Assembly (NCBI GenBank): GCA_964472175.1 | Contig: CAYYJF010000026.1 | Coordinates: 1 to 24,250 of the forward strand | From: UBA8389 sp964472175 | Lineage (GTDB): Bacteria > Bacteroidota > Bacteroidia > Bacteroidales > UBA1402 | Reading direction: 5' to 3' | Length of the DNA stretch: 24,250 nucleotides | Notes under the pieces: model-generated | Told to the model about the DNA's origin: nothing | Databases searched by the model: none | Seen by the model: only the letters and a program-made list of their open reading frames with translations | Shown here: positions 1 to 6,910 of the stretch, piece by piece | Numbering within the stretch: position 1 is the stretch's first letter | Layout: every line of letters begins with the position of its first letter | Translations under genes and position numbers: made by a program

Positions 1-1
1 T

Positions 2-907
2 TATTATGTGCATCATTTGTCATTGGAAATGAATGCGTTGATGGATTTGATTCAATATGAAATGACCAAGGGCCGACAACACATTCCCTGGTTGGAATGG
101 GTCAGAAGCTATGGAGACTGGTTGCTGGCTAATCAGCAATTTGGTGGATCCTTTCCGCTGTCTATGAAAAATGGAACCAATGAAATACTGGTAGAAGCCG
201 GCGATTTGAGTTATGCCTCCATCCCGTTTTTGGTTTCTTTGACAAAGGTTACCGGAAATCGTAAGTATTTGGCTGCTGCATTGAATGTTGCCATTTATGT
301 TTGGGAAATCCAGGGGGGGCAATCCAGCTACATGGGTTTCGATCAGGGCCAATTGCGTGTGGATAAAGCATCTGGAATGTATGCGATGGAAGCCTTTTTG
401 AGTTTGTATGATCAAACCAAGAATAAGATTTGGCTGGACAGGGCACTTTCGGCTGCTTATTATACCATATCCTGGATTCAAACATGGAATGCACCCGTTT
501 CGTTCGATTACTCGGGAAATACGGTCAAATGGGGCTCGAATTTTTCAACTTTCGGCATGCAGTCTGTACATCAGGATGGTTTCGGATTGAGAGACCAAAG
601 TTTGACCTATGCCATCCCGGGTTTGGCTCGACTGTCTCAAATGACTGGAGACACGCTTTTGTTAAAGGTGGCCGGTTTGTTGATGAATAGTATCAATATC
701 ATGATGGAGTCGAACGAACAGAAAATTGGCTTGAAAGCTCCGGGTTGGAAAATTGACCGATGGCATGTCGGTTTTTTGAAACCGACTTCGGCCAATCCGG
801 ATGCCTGGCGAACCGAAACCACTGTTCAGCCTTTAAGGGGACTAACAAAGTTGCAATTGCAACATTCAGATCTGTTGAAAATCTTGAATAAAAATAGCAT
901 ACAATGA
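2..907 (+). CDS. Alpha/alpha-toroid (six-hairpin glycosidase-like) protein, C-terminal part
   Basis: The reading frame is open from base 2, so this is the C-terminal part of a longer protein whose start lies outside the window; GTG at 8 is probably not the true start. About 300 residues are visible. They show repeated amphipathic helices with aromatic and Gly-rich turns (for example YGDWLL, FGGSFP, QGGQSSYMGFDQG, HQDGFGLRDQS), the texture of alpha/alpha-toroid carbohydrate-active enzymes. I cannot assign a glycoside hydrolase or lyase family, and no catalytic residue can be named. The stop codon overlaps the ATG of the secreted aldose 1-epimerase by 4 bases (ATGA). The two are therefore almost certainly co-transcribed, which supports a role in sugar metabolism. 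An alternative is a non-enzymatic helical repeat domain. The gene being real is near certain; the functional class is inferred. Confidence 0.75.
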   Translation, partial: YYVHHLSLEMNALMDLIQYEMTKGRQHIPWLEWVRSYGDWLLANQQFGGSFPLSMKNGTNEILVEAGDLSYASIPFLVSLTKVTGNRKYLAAALNVAIYVWEIQGGQSSYMGFDQGQLRVDKASGMYAMEAFLSLYDQTKNKIWLDRALSAAYYTISWIQTWNAPVSFDYSGNTVKWGSNFSTFGMQSVHQDGFGLRDQSLTYAIPGLARLSQMTGDTLLLKVAGLLMNSINIMMESNEQKIGLKAPGWKIDRWHVGFLKPTSANPDAWRTETTVQPLRGLTKLQLQHSDLLKILNKNSIQ

Positions 908-2007
908 AACAAGTGTCTTTGGCCTTACTTTTTTTGCTGTTCATGGGACATGTCAGCGCTGCCGGTGCTTCAACCGTAACTGTTGTCTCCTTGGGCGATC
1001 ACAATGAGAAAGAAGTTAAGTTGTTTACGTTGACCAACAAGCAGGGTAATGAAGTGAAGTTGACCAACTATGGTGCCAGATTGGTTTTTTTATCGGTTCC
1101 CGATAAAAACGGTGTCAAAGAAAACATCACAAGTGGTGGCACTGATTTGCAGTCCATCGTTCGTGGGGATATGTATGGCGGTGCGACCATAGGACGTTTT
1201 GCCAATCGTATTGCCAATGGTACTTTCAAGCTGGACAATCAGGAGTATAAACTGGATATCAACAACAGACCAAATTCTTTGCATGGAGGCAGGACTGGTT
1301 GGCATGCCAAGGTCTGGGATGCGGAAATTGCATCCAAAAAGCGTGCGTCTGTTCGGTTTTCGTTGGTGAGTCCGCATATGGATGAAGGTTTTCCGGGTGA
1401 GGTGCAAGTCGCCGTGATCTACACCTGGACAGATAAAAACGAGTTGGTCATTGAATACCAAGCAAAATCCAGTCAGAAGACCATCATCAACCTGACCAAT
1501 CATGCCTATTTCAATCTGTTCGGGATGGGAAAAGGGAGCTTTTTTGAGCATATGCTCACCATTCATGCCTCCCATTATACCCCTTTGAATCAACAACAGA
1601 TTCCGACCGGAGAAATCTTGCCGGTTCGTGGAACGCCTTTCGATTTTACCACACCAAAGACCATGGGTGAAGATCTTGGAAAGTCGTTCAATGAGATTGC
1701 TTTTAGTGGTTATGACCACAATTTGGTCCTGGATAAAAAACAGGCTGCCACCGTTTATGAACCTAAAAATGGACGATGTATGGAAGTCTATACCACCGAA
1801 CCTGGCTTACAGTTTTATACCGGCAATGGCATGATGTGGAAGAATTCACTGGCCGAGAATCAGCAGGTTCGTATACCAAGAGGTGGTTTTGCCCTCGAAA
1901 CACAACATTTCCCGGACAGCCCAAACCATGCTTCCTTTCCTTCAACAGTCTTAGAAAGGGGTAAAAAATTCAAATCTAAAACGGTATATACTTTTTCGGT
2001 GCGTTGA
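904..2007 (+). CDS. galM: Aldose 1-epimerase (mutarotase), exported
   Basis: This 367-residue protein interconverts alpha and beta anomers of aldohexoses. An N-terminal signal peptide (about residues 1-20, hydrophobic core then VSAAGAS) indicates export, probably to the periplasm. GalM family motifs appear in order: NYGARL near 55, GRFANRIANG at 97-106, NSLHGG with H127, NLTNHAYFNL with H200 (the expected catalytic acid), YDHN with D271, and ETQHFPDSPN with E332 (the expected catalytic base). The length is normal for exported Bacteroidota homologues. The start is the ATG overlapping the preceding stop, which suggests translational coupling. The gene ends 6 bp from the stop of the convergent lipoprotein gene, and I see no hairpin terminator between them. 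Exported mutarotases usually sit with polysaccharide-degradation genes, which fits the upstream neighbour. Confidence 0.95.
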   Translation: MKQVSLALLFLLFMGHVSAAGASTVTVVSLGDHNEKEVKLFTLTNKQGNEVKLTNYGARLVFLSVPDKNGVKENITSGGTDLQSIVRGDMYGGATIGRFANRIANGTFKLDNQEYKLDINNRPNSLHGGRTGWHAKVWDAEIASKKRASVRFSLVSPHMDEGFPGEVQVAVIYTWTDKNELVIEYQAKSSQKTIINLTNHAYFNLFGMGKGSFFEHMLTIHASHYTPLNQQQIPTGEILPVRGTPFDFTTPKTMGEDLGKSFNEIAFSGYDHNLVLDKKQAATVYEPKNGRCMEVYTTEPGLQFYTGNGMMWKNSLAENQQVRIPRGGFALETQHFPDSPNHASFPSTVLERGKKFKSKTVYTFSVR

Positions 2008-2013
2008 ATTCGA

Positions 2014-2640
2014 TCAATTCTCTGAGGAAGTCAATTCCAGCAGATCACCATCATTGGTTTCAATGCGAATGAAGCCATGTCCTTTGGCGAAAAAAACCGA
2101 TTTGAGGTTGGTTTCAAATTCTTCGGATGGATATAATTTGATGACAGATGGATACAAAACGCCTCTGACACTTGACGTATCCATAAATGTGGAATCGTCG
2201 TACCCCGGCATTAGCATGTGGTTAAAATCATTGATGCCATTGGACTTTACAATAAAATTTTTGGTAGAGGCTTGGACGCCATAATATCGGATGAATGAAA
2301 TTTCAGCAGATTTAATGGCTGAACATGTATCAAACATCAACGTTGTTTTTCCGTTCATGCTTTTTATGGCCGGATTGCCCCAGGGGTTGTTGGTGTAATA
2401 AAGTGTTGTTTTTGCAACGGCTTGTATGGAAACACTGTCGTTGTAGTTGTAGTGAAGGGTATCCAGATATTGAATGGTTTGGCCGGTAAACAAAATGCTG
2501 TCTTCGTTAAAATGTAGGAATGCTAAGTCATCTCTGTTTGGCTGGGTATAATAGGGCTCGATTTCATCCTCAAAGCAAGAGGTGAATCCGATCAGAATGG
2601 CACATAAGAGTAGGAGATGAGAATAGTGTTTGTATGACAT
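2014..2640 (-). CDS. Putative lipoprotein, unrecognised family
   Basis: This is a 208-residue protein that I do not recognise. It begins with a short positive region, a hydrophobic stretch LLLLCAILIG and the lipobox-like end GFTSC, with Cys22 as the expected lipidated residue, followed by acidic residues (FEDEIEPYY). Acidic residues right after the Cys are common in Bacteroidota surface-exposed lipoproteins. The rest looks beta-rich with many Asp, Ser, Thr and Tyr. I chose the ATG at 2640: the frame could extend to 2685, but that stretch overlaps the tmRNA terminator hairpin and would put a long polar leader before the signal. There is no Shine-Dalgarno site. It lies 80 bp downstream of ssrA on the same strand and converges with galM. 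Function unknown. Confidence 0.8.
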   Translation of the reverse strand: MSYKHYSHLLLLCAILIGFTSCFEDEIEPYYTQPNRDDLAFLHFNEDSILFTGQTIQYLDTLHYNYNDSVSIQAVAKTTLYYTNNPWGNPAIKSMNGKTTLMFDTCSAIKSAEISFIRYYGVQASTKNFIVKSNGINDFNHMLMPGYDDSTFMDTSSVRGVLYPSVIKLYPSEEFETNLKSVFFAKGHGFIRIETNDGDLLELTSSEN

Positions 2641-2676
2641 GATGTTATTTTGTAATTTTTTCTTTTCAAAATAATT

Positions 2677-2710
2677 AATACCCACCTAATCTGTTGATTA
2701 AGTGGGTATT
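2677..2710 (-). terminator. Terminator hairpin downstream of ssrA
   Basis: A 9-bp perfect stem (AATACCCAC at 2677-2685 with GTGGGTATT at 2702-2710) extends after one mismatch by four more pairs, closing a loop of about 6 nt. It starts about 10 nt past the CCA end of the tmRNA. Read on the minus strand it is followed by an AT-rich run (AATTATTTTG), so the U-tract is weak but plausible. Confidence 0.7.
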
Positions 2711-2719
2711 ATACCATTA

Positions 2720-3116
2720 TGGTGGAGATGGAGGGAGTCGAACCCTCGTCCAAACAGTGAACCAATATGCTTTCTACATGCTTATCTTCGCCTAAATTTT
2801 CGTGGACAAACCGGACCGAAGCCACCTATCTGTCCCTTATTCCGTTAAGTTTCGACCAAGGTACCGGACATACCCTTATCTATTCCCGATATTGCTGTAC
2901 CACCTTATCCTTTTAGCTTCAGGAAGTGAGCTTGGGGTGATATCTCGTCCTTGCCACTGTGACAAGGATGAAGCTGATCTACTATACTTCGATTAAGCAG
3001 CGAGAGCGTAGTTATTTTCGCCAGTTATAATTTTCAACCTAGGATTAAAGTGCTTAGAATGAATGCACTGCATGCTTACATACCTGTCCTGACCGCTGTC
3101 AAATCCAGACATCCCC
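2720..3116 (-). ncRNA. ssrA: Transfer-messenger RNA (tmRNA)
   Basis: The RNA of about 397 nt runs on the minus strand and rescues ribosomes stalled on broken mRNAs. The 5' end GGGGATG (3116-3110) pairs as a 7-bp acceptor stem, with one G-U, to CATCTCC near the 3' end (2730-2724). This is followed by A and an encoded CCA (2722-2720). The 3' part contains the T-arm-like GGGTTCGACTCCC. After the 5' end comes TGGATTTGACAGC, a hallmark of tmRNA. The tag reading frame is at 2994-3023 and reads GENNYALAA then TAA, with resume codon GGC. This is a one-piece tmRNA, not a permuted one. It has its own promoter and terminator, and lies between rny and a lipoprotein gene on the same strand. Confidence 0.97.
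2994..3023 (-). other. tmRNA proteolysis-tag reading frame
   Basis: The codons GGC GAA AAT AAC TAC GCT CTC GCT GCT TAA encode GENNYALAA and a stop. With the alanine carried by the tmRNA itself, the appended tag is AGENNYALAA. The hydrophobic ALAA end is the known ClpXP/ClpAP degradation signal. The form resembles tags of Bacteroidales. Confidence 0.95.
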
Positions 3117-3125
3117 ATTTTTCTG

Positions 3126-3156
3126 CAAAGATACAACAAATATACCCGCTTGTCAA
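3126..3156 (-). promoter_or_regulatory. Promoter of ssrA
   Basis: On the minus strand TTGACA (3156-3151) precedes TATCTTTG (3133-3126), with 20 nt between the TTG and TATCTTTG. This is an exact match to the Bacteroidota form TTG-N19-21-TAnnTTTG. The mapped RNA 5' end (3116) lies about 10 nt after the -7 element, as expected for the start site. This is the best-anchored promoter in the window because the RNA end is known from its structure. Confidence 0.88.
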
Positions 3157-3197
3157 TCACTTTAACGTAAATTGATATCAGCGGGTTGATGCTGTAT

Positions 3198-4730
3198 TTA
3201 TTTGGCGTAGCTTACTGCCCTGGTTTCGCGGATTACCGTGATTTTTACCTGTCCGGGATAGGTCATTTCATCCTGGATTTTTTTGGCAATATCGGCGGAC
3301 AAACTTTCGGTGGTTGCGTCATCAATTTTGTCAGCACCAACGATGACCCTTAACTCTCGACCGGCTTGAATGGCATATGTTTTGATTACGCCTGGGTAGG
3401 AGGAAGCCAATTGTTCCAAATCGTTCAATCGTTTGATGTAGGCTTCGACTATTTCTCTTCTTGCTCCTGGTCTTGCACCTGAAATGGCATCGCAAACCTG
3501 TACGATGGGGGCCAGCAAGGTGGTCATTTCGACTTCATCGTGGTGGGCACCGATGGCATTGCATATTTCTGGTTTCTCTTTGTATTTTTCGGCCAGCTTC
3601 ATGCCTAAAAGTGCGTGTGGCAATTCCGGTTCATCATCGGGTACTTTGCCTATATCGTGCAAGAGTCCGGCTCTTCTGGCTTTTTTGGGATTCAATCCAA
3701 GTTCGGAAGCCATGGTTGCGCATAAATTGGCTGTTTCACGAGCGTGTTGGAGCAAGTTTTGACCGTAGGAGGAGCGGTATTTCATTCTTCCTACCATGCG
3801 TATGAGCTCCGGATGAAGTCCATGAACGCCCAAATCGATGGTGGTGCGTTTTCCGGTTTCAAGGATCTCTTCTTCAATTTGCTTTTTGACTTTAGAAACC
3901 ACTTCCTCAATTCTGGCAGGGTGGATGCGTCCGTCCGTGACCAATTGATGCAATGCCAGTCTGGCAATTTCTCTTCTCACGGGGTCAAAACCTGAAAGAA
4001 CAATGGCTTCAGGGGTGTCGTCAACAATGATTTCAATGCCTGTTGCGGCTTCCAGAGCACGGATGTTTCTTCCTTCGCGTCCAATGATTCTTCCTTTGAT
4101 TTCGTCGGAATCTATGTGGAAAACGGTCACTGCATTTTCGATGGCGGTTTCGGTCGCTACCCTTTGAATGGTCTGAACCACGATTCTTTTCGCTTCCTTG
4201 TTGGCCGTCATTTTTGCATCGTCCATGATGTCGTTGATATAGGAGGCAGCCTGGGTTTTGGCTTCTTCTTTCAAGGACTCTGTTAAACGATCTCTGGCTT
4301 CTTCTGCCGACAATCCGGACAACGCTTCCAGTCTTTCAATTTCTTGTTTGTGGATTTTGTCCAGTTCAATTTTTTTCTTTTCGATGATTTCGAGCTGGGT
4401 ATCCAGATTTTCTTTGACAACGGAAGCTTCATTTTTCTTTCGTTGCAATTCTTCCAATCTTTGGTTGATTTGAAGCTCTCTTTGTTTTAGCTTGGATTCG
4501 GATGCCTGAATTTTGGCATTTCTTTGTGTGACTTGCTTTTCTAAATCGGACTTTAGGGATAGGAATTTTTCCTTTACTTCCAGCATTTTGTTCTTACGTA
4601 GCACTTCGGCTTCTGTTTCTGCTTCCCGAATGGTCTTTTTGTAATGGGCATTTGTCACGTATCGAAACAGAATGCCCGTGACGGCACTGCCCGATGCTGC
4701 AGCTATGATGGTTATCAGTACGTTTGACAT
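3198..4730 (-). CDS. rny: Ribonuclease Y
   Basis: This 510-residue membrane-anchored endoribonuclease initiates mRNA decay and is close to the usual length of about 520. The layout is canonical. An N-terminal membrane segment (about 4-22) comes first, then a long charged coiled coil (about 30-190). A KH domain follows with GRIIGREG at 213-220, where the basic and Gly residues bind RNA. Last is an HD domain around residues 325-420, with H329 in LLQHARE, the metal-binding pair H358-D359 in GLLHDIGK, and HHDEVE at 396-401. The start ATG at 4730 gives the expected short periplasmic or outside N-terminus. It lies downstream of the zapA terminator on the same strand. I could not find a clear TAnnTTTG promoter in the 26 bp between that terminator and the start. 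Confidence 0.97.
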   Translation of the reverse strand: MSNVLITIIAAASGSAVTGILFRYVTNAHYKKTIREAETEAEVLRKNKMLEVKEKFLSLKSDLEKQVTQRNAKIQASESKLKQRELQINQRLEELQRKKNEASVVKENLDTQLEIIEKKKIELDKIHKQEIERLEALSGLSAEEARDRLTESLKEEAKTQAASYINDIMDDAKMTANKEAKRIVVQTIQRVATETAIENAVTVFHIDSDEIKGRIIGREGRNIRALEAATGIEIIVDDTPEAIVLSGFDPVRREIARLALHQLVTDGRIHPARIEEVVSKVKKQIEEEILETGKRTTIDLGVHGLHPELIRMVGRMKYRSSYGQNLLQHARETANLCATMASELGLNPKKARRAGLLHDIGKVPDDEPELPHALLGMKLAEKYKEKPEICNAIGAHHDEVEMTTLLAPIVQVCDAISGARPGARREIVEAYIKRLNDLEQLASSYPGVIKTYAIQAGRELRVIVGADKIDDATTESLSADIAKKIQDEMTYPGQVKITVIRETRAVSYAK

Positions 4731-4753
4731 GTACGTTTTGTTTATGGTATATT

Positions 4754-4798
4754 ATAAAAAAACACAACCATTGAAAGGATCTCTTTCAATCAGTTGTG
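4754..4798 (-). terminator. Strong intrinsic terminator after zapA
   Basis: Read on the minus strand, CACAAC...ATTGAAAG pairs across a short loop with CTTTCAAT...GTTGTG (hairpin at 4763-4798, with a small internal mismatch). It is followed at once by seven U (A-run 4756-4762 on the plus strand). The structure is textbook Rho-independent and separates zapA from rny. Confidence 0.9.
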
Positions 4799-4820
4799 CG
4801 GTTTGTTTTGATATCAACTG

Positions 4821-5117
4821 TCAGGCAAGAAAATCGTCGATTTCCTTGTTTAACTGTTCGATTGCGGATGCGTAATGTTTGCCATCCTCGTTTTTTTCAG
4901 CTTTTAGCGCCCTGATAGCCAACTGACATGCAGCCATTGCCAACAAGTCGCTTTTATCAAGTCCGGCTTCTTCCATTTTAAACCGGTTTCTATACTGGGC
5001 TATCCAATCATTTACCATCTTTGCCGCTGCACGAACCAATTCTTCGTCTTTTCGATCTATACGAAGCGGGTAACGCTTGTCGGCAATTGTTAAATGTATG
5101 CTGAATGTATCTTCCAT
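4821..5117 (-). CDS. zapA: Cell division protein ZapA
   Basis: This 98-residue protein has the ZapA layout. A small N-terminal beta domain (IHLTIADKRYPLRIDRKDEE region, residues about 6-26) is followed by a helix with AAAKMVNDWI and a long C-terminal coiled coil carrying SDLLAMAACQLA and ending in QLNKEIDDFLA. ZapA binds FtsZ in the cytoplasm and promotes bundling of filaments in the Z-ring. The start is the ATG at 5117, only 5 bp after the stop of the small coiled-coil gene upstream, so the two form an operon. A strong terminator follows it. Location next to rny is common in Bacteroidota. Confidence 0.92.
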   Translation of the reverse strand: MEDTFSIHLTIADKRYPLRIDRKDEELVRAAAKMVNDWIAQYRNRFKMEEAGLDKSDLLAMAACQLAIRALKAEKNEDGKHYASAIEQLNKEIDDFLA

Positions 5118-5122
5118 TGTTC

Positions 5123-5416
5123 TTATTCATAAATAAGTCCAATGCATCTGTCTATTTCCCGCACAATTTTTGAGACTTTTTGCTGCGCTTTTTTGATGTC
5201 TTGTTCATCCCTCGACAACATTTTTGCCAGCTTTAAGTTCTCGTATTTGGTGGTGGCCAAACGCATTTCTTCCTTCGTTGATATCAAGTCGGTTTCCATT
5301 TTTTGAAGTCTGGATTTCAAAGAAGCATTTTCTTTAGAAATTGTATCACATTGCATCAAAAGTAACCGCACTTTAGTCTCGAAATTGGTCAATTTTCGTT
5401 TGTCCTCTTCAGTCAT
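5123..5416 (-). CDS. Small coiled-coil protein upstream of zapA (ZapB-like candidate)
   Basis: This 97-residue acidic/basic protein is almost entirely predicted helix. A coiled coil spans about residues 12-80 (SKENASLKSRLQKMETDL, then KYENLKLAKML), and the C-terminal motif KIVREIDRCIGLI is hydrophobic. It has no signal peptide or membrane segment, so it is cytoplasmic. It is the first gene of the two-gene operon with zapA. By size, helical content and position it could be the functional counterpart of ZapB, which bridges ZapA and other division proteins in enterobacteria. That is inference: I see no sequence signature that proves it. The ATG at 5416 lies about 20 bp below a near-perfect promoter. 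Confidence 0.85.
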   Translation of the reverse strand: MTEEDKRKLTNFETKVRLLLMQCDTISKENASLKSRLQKMETDLISTKEEMRLATTKYENLKLAKMLSRDEQDIKKAQQKVSKIVREIDRCIGLIYE

Positions 5417-5435
5417 GATCCACCAATTTTGTCAA

Positions 5436-5466
5436 CAAAAATACATTTTAGTTCCCCCAATTGCAA
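5436..5466 (-). promoter_or_regulatory. Promoter of the coiled-coil gene and zapA
   Basis: On the minus strand TTG (5466-5464), a spacer of 20 nt, then TATTTTTG (5443-5436) fit the Bacteroidota consensus exactly. The expected start site would be near 5427, leaving a leader of about 11 nt before the ATG at 5416. Confidence 0.75.
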
Positions 5467-5492
5467 ATTTCAAACATTTTTTTTGAATCAAT

Positions 5493-6779
5493 TTAAGATT
5501 CAGTTTTGCTTTCTAATCTTTTTACCAACACTTTGTCTATTCGTGCGGCATCCATATCGACGATTTCCATTTCGAAATCGCGCCAGGTCAATTTTTCGGC
5601 AGTTTTGGGAATGTGTTCCAGAATGTCCAGAATTAAACCACTTAAAGTGTTGTAATCGTGTTCCTGATACAAATCTTCCAAATCAAAATAGGCGAGAAAG
5701 TCGTAAAAGGAATACTGTCCGTCAACCAGCCAGGTGCCGTCCTCGCGTTCGACAATTTGTTCTTCATGTTCCTCTGGTTCCATGATGTTTCCAACCAGTG
5801 CTTCTGTCAAATCGTTTAAGGTGACGATGCCTTGAATGCTGCCAAATTCATCCGTTACCAAGGCGAAGAATTGTTGTGTTTTGCGGAAATGTTCCAACAC
5901 ATCATACCCATTCATGGTTTCAGGAATGAATTGCGCAGGGCGGATGTATGTTCTGAGATTGAACTCCGGACTTTGATAGGTGGTGAAAAATTCTTTTAAA
6001 TAAACAACCCCCAGGAGCTCGTCCAACTGTTCGCTGGCTACCGGGTAGACACTGTGAACCCGTTTTTCTATTGCTTTTCGGATTTCGTCCATGCTGTCTT
6101 CCACATCGAGCCAAATCATATCGTTTCTGTGGGTCATCAGGGTGTCCACGTCTCTGTCGTTTAGATTGAAAACCCTTTCAACGATGTCGTGTTCCACTTC
6201 CTGAATCTGACCTTCTTCTGTTCCTTCCTGAAGGATGGCTTTGATTTCTTCTTCGGTTACTTTTCCTGTGGTGTTGCTGGATATACCGAACAATTTCATC
6301 AATCCCTTGGTGCTCAACGATAACAAATAGACAATTGGGGCGTTGAGCCTGGAAATAAACGACATGGGACCAGAAACGATTTTTGCGTATTTTTCGGGGT
6401 TGCTGAGTGCGATTCTTTTGGGTAACAATTCACCCAAAACCAGGCTCAAGTAGGTGACCAATACGACGATGATGACCACAGAGGCACTGGAAGCATATTC
6501 GTACAGCCAGGGAATTTTCTCTAGTTGCGCTGTCAGTTGTTCCGAAATACTGCTGCCGGAGAAGAACCCGGTTAAAATGCCGATGACGGTGATGCCAATT
6601 TGAATCGTAGACAAAAACGTATCCGGATTGCCGGATAGCTCCAATGCTTTCTTCGATCGCTTGTCACCGCGTTTGGATTCGTTTTCCAGGCGTACTTTAC
6701 GCGATGAAACCAACGCCATTTCGGCCAGTGAAAAACAGCCGTTTAAAAAAATAAGTCCAAGTATTATAAATAGTTCCAT
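5493..6779 (-). CDS. CNNM/CorC-type ("hemolysin family") membrane protein with CBS domains
   Basis: The protein has 428 residues. An N-terminal CNNM (DUF21) membrane domain covers about residues 1-150, with membrane helices near 2-20, 58-74 and 98-118 and the conserved LGELLPKRIAL at 115-125. A CBS pair follows at about 205-330, and a C-terminal CorC/HlyC domain at about 342-425. The family is linked to Mg2+ or Co2+ efflux or homeostasis; the "hemolysin" name is historical and is not evidence of toxin activity. I prefer the ATG at 6779 (MELFIILG) to a GTG at 6794, because the ATG places the hydrophobic helix right at the N-terminus. It is transcribed alone. The Bacteroidota GldE protein is another member of this superfamily, but nothing here specifically supports GldE. 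Confidence 0.9.
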   Translation of the reverse strand: MELFIILGLIFLNGCFSLAEMALVSSRKVRLENESKRGDKRSKKALELSGNPDTFLSTIQIGITVIGILTGFFSGSSISEQLTAQLEKIPWLYEYASSASVVIIVVLVTYLSLVLGELLPKRIALSNPEKYAKIVSGPMSFISRLNAPIVYLLSLSTKGLMKLFGISSNTTGKVTEEEIKAILQEGTEEGQIQEVEHDIVERVFNLNDRDVDTLMTHRNDMIWLDVEDSMDEIRKAIEKRVHSVYPVASEQLDELLGVVYLKEFFTTYQSPEFNLRTYIRPAQFIPETMNGYDVLEHFRKTQQFFALVTDEFGSIQGIVTLNDLTEALVGNIMEPEEHEEQIVEREDGTWLVDGQYSFYDFLAYFDLEDLYQEHDYNTLSGLILDILEHIPKTAEKLTWRDFEMEIVDMDAARIDKVLVKRLESKTES

Positions 6780-6867
6780 CGGTTGTATTTGCACAATCTA
6801 AAGAGACAAATTTCGGAATATATTTCGAGAATGTAAAGTGTTTTCTTCAAATGGAGAATTTCTTTTT

Positions 6868-6875
6868 TAATTTTG
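6868..6875 (+). promoter_or_regulatory. -7 element for the AsmA-like gene
   Basis: TAATTTTG matches TAnnTTTG. A poor -33 match (TTC at 6846-6848) lies 19 nt upstream. The implied start site near 6883 lies after the in-frame ATG at 6851, so that ATG would not be on the transcript. This supports the ATG at 6911 as start. Confidence 0.55.
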
Positions 6876-6910
6876 TGGAACGAACGATGTTGAATCAACC
6901 CGATTGCCTC

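Noticed and set aside
1090..1719. 209-codon open frame antisense to galM
   Set aside because: It is a shadow of a highly conserved galM coding region, with no recognisable motif or start signal.
2641..2685. Upstream start for the lipoprotein gene
   Set aside because: The extension overlaps the tmRNA terminator stem and spoils the signal peptide.
2802..2996. 64-codon open frame on the plus strand
   Set aside because: It lies inside the tmRNA on the opposite strand and ends at the tag stop region; its composition reflects RNA structure, not protein.
5495..5511. Hairpin GAATC...GATTC at the end of the CNNM gene as a terminator
   Set aside because: On the coding (minus) strand it is followed by a run of A, not U, and the stem is only 5 bp.
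5493..6779. A true haemolysin
   Set aside because: The CNNM/CBS/CorC layout indicates ion homeostasis; the name is inherited and there is no toxin feature.
6851..6910. Upstream start for the AsmA-like protein
   Set aside because: It lies before the inferred transcription start near 6883 and adds a polar leader in front of a clear membrane anchor.
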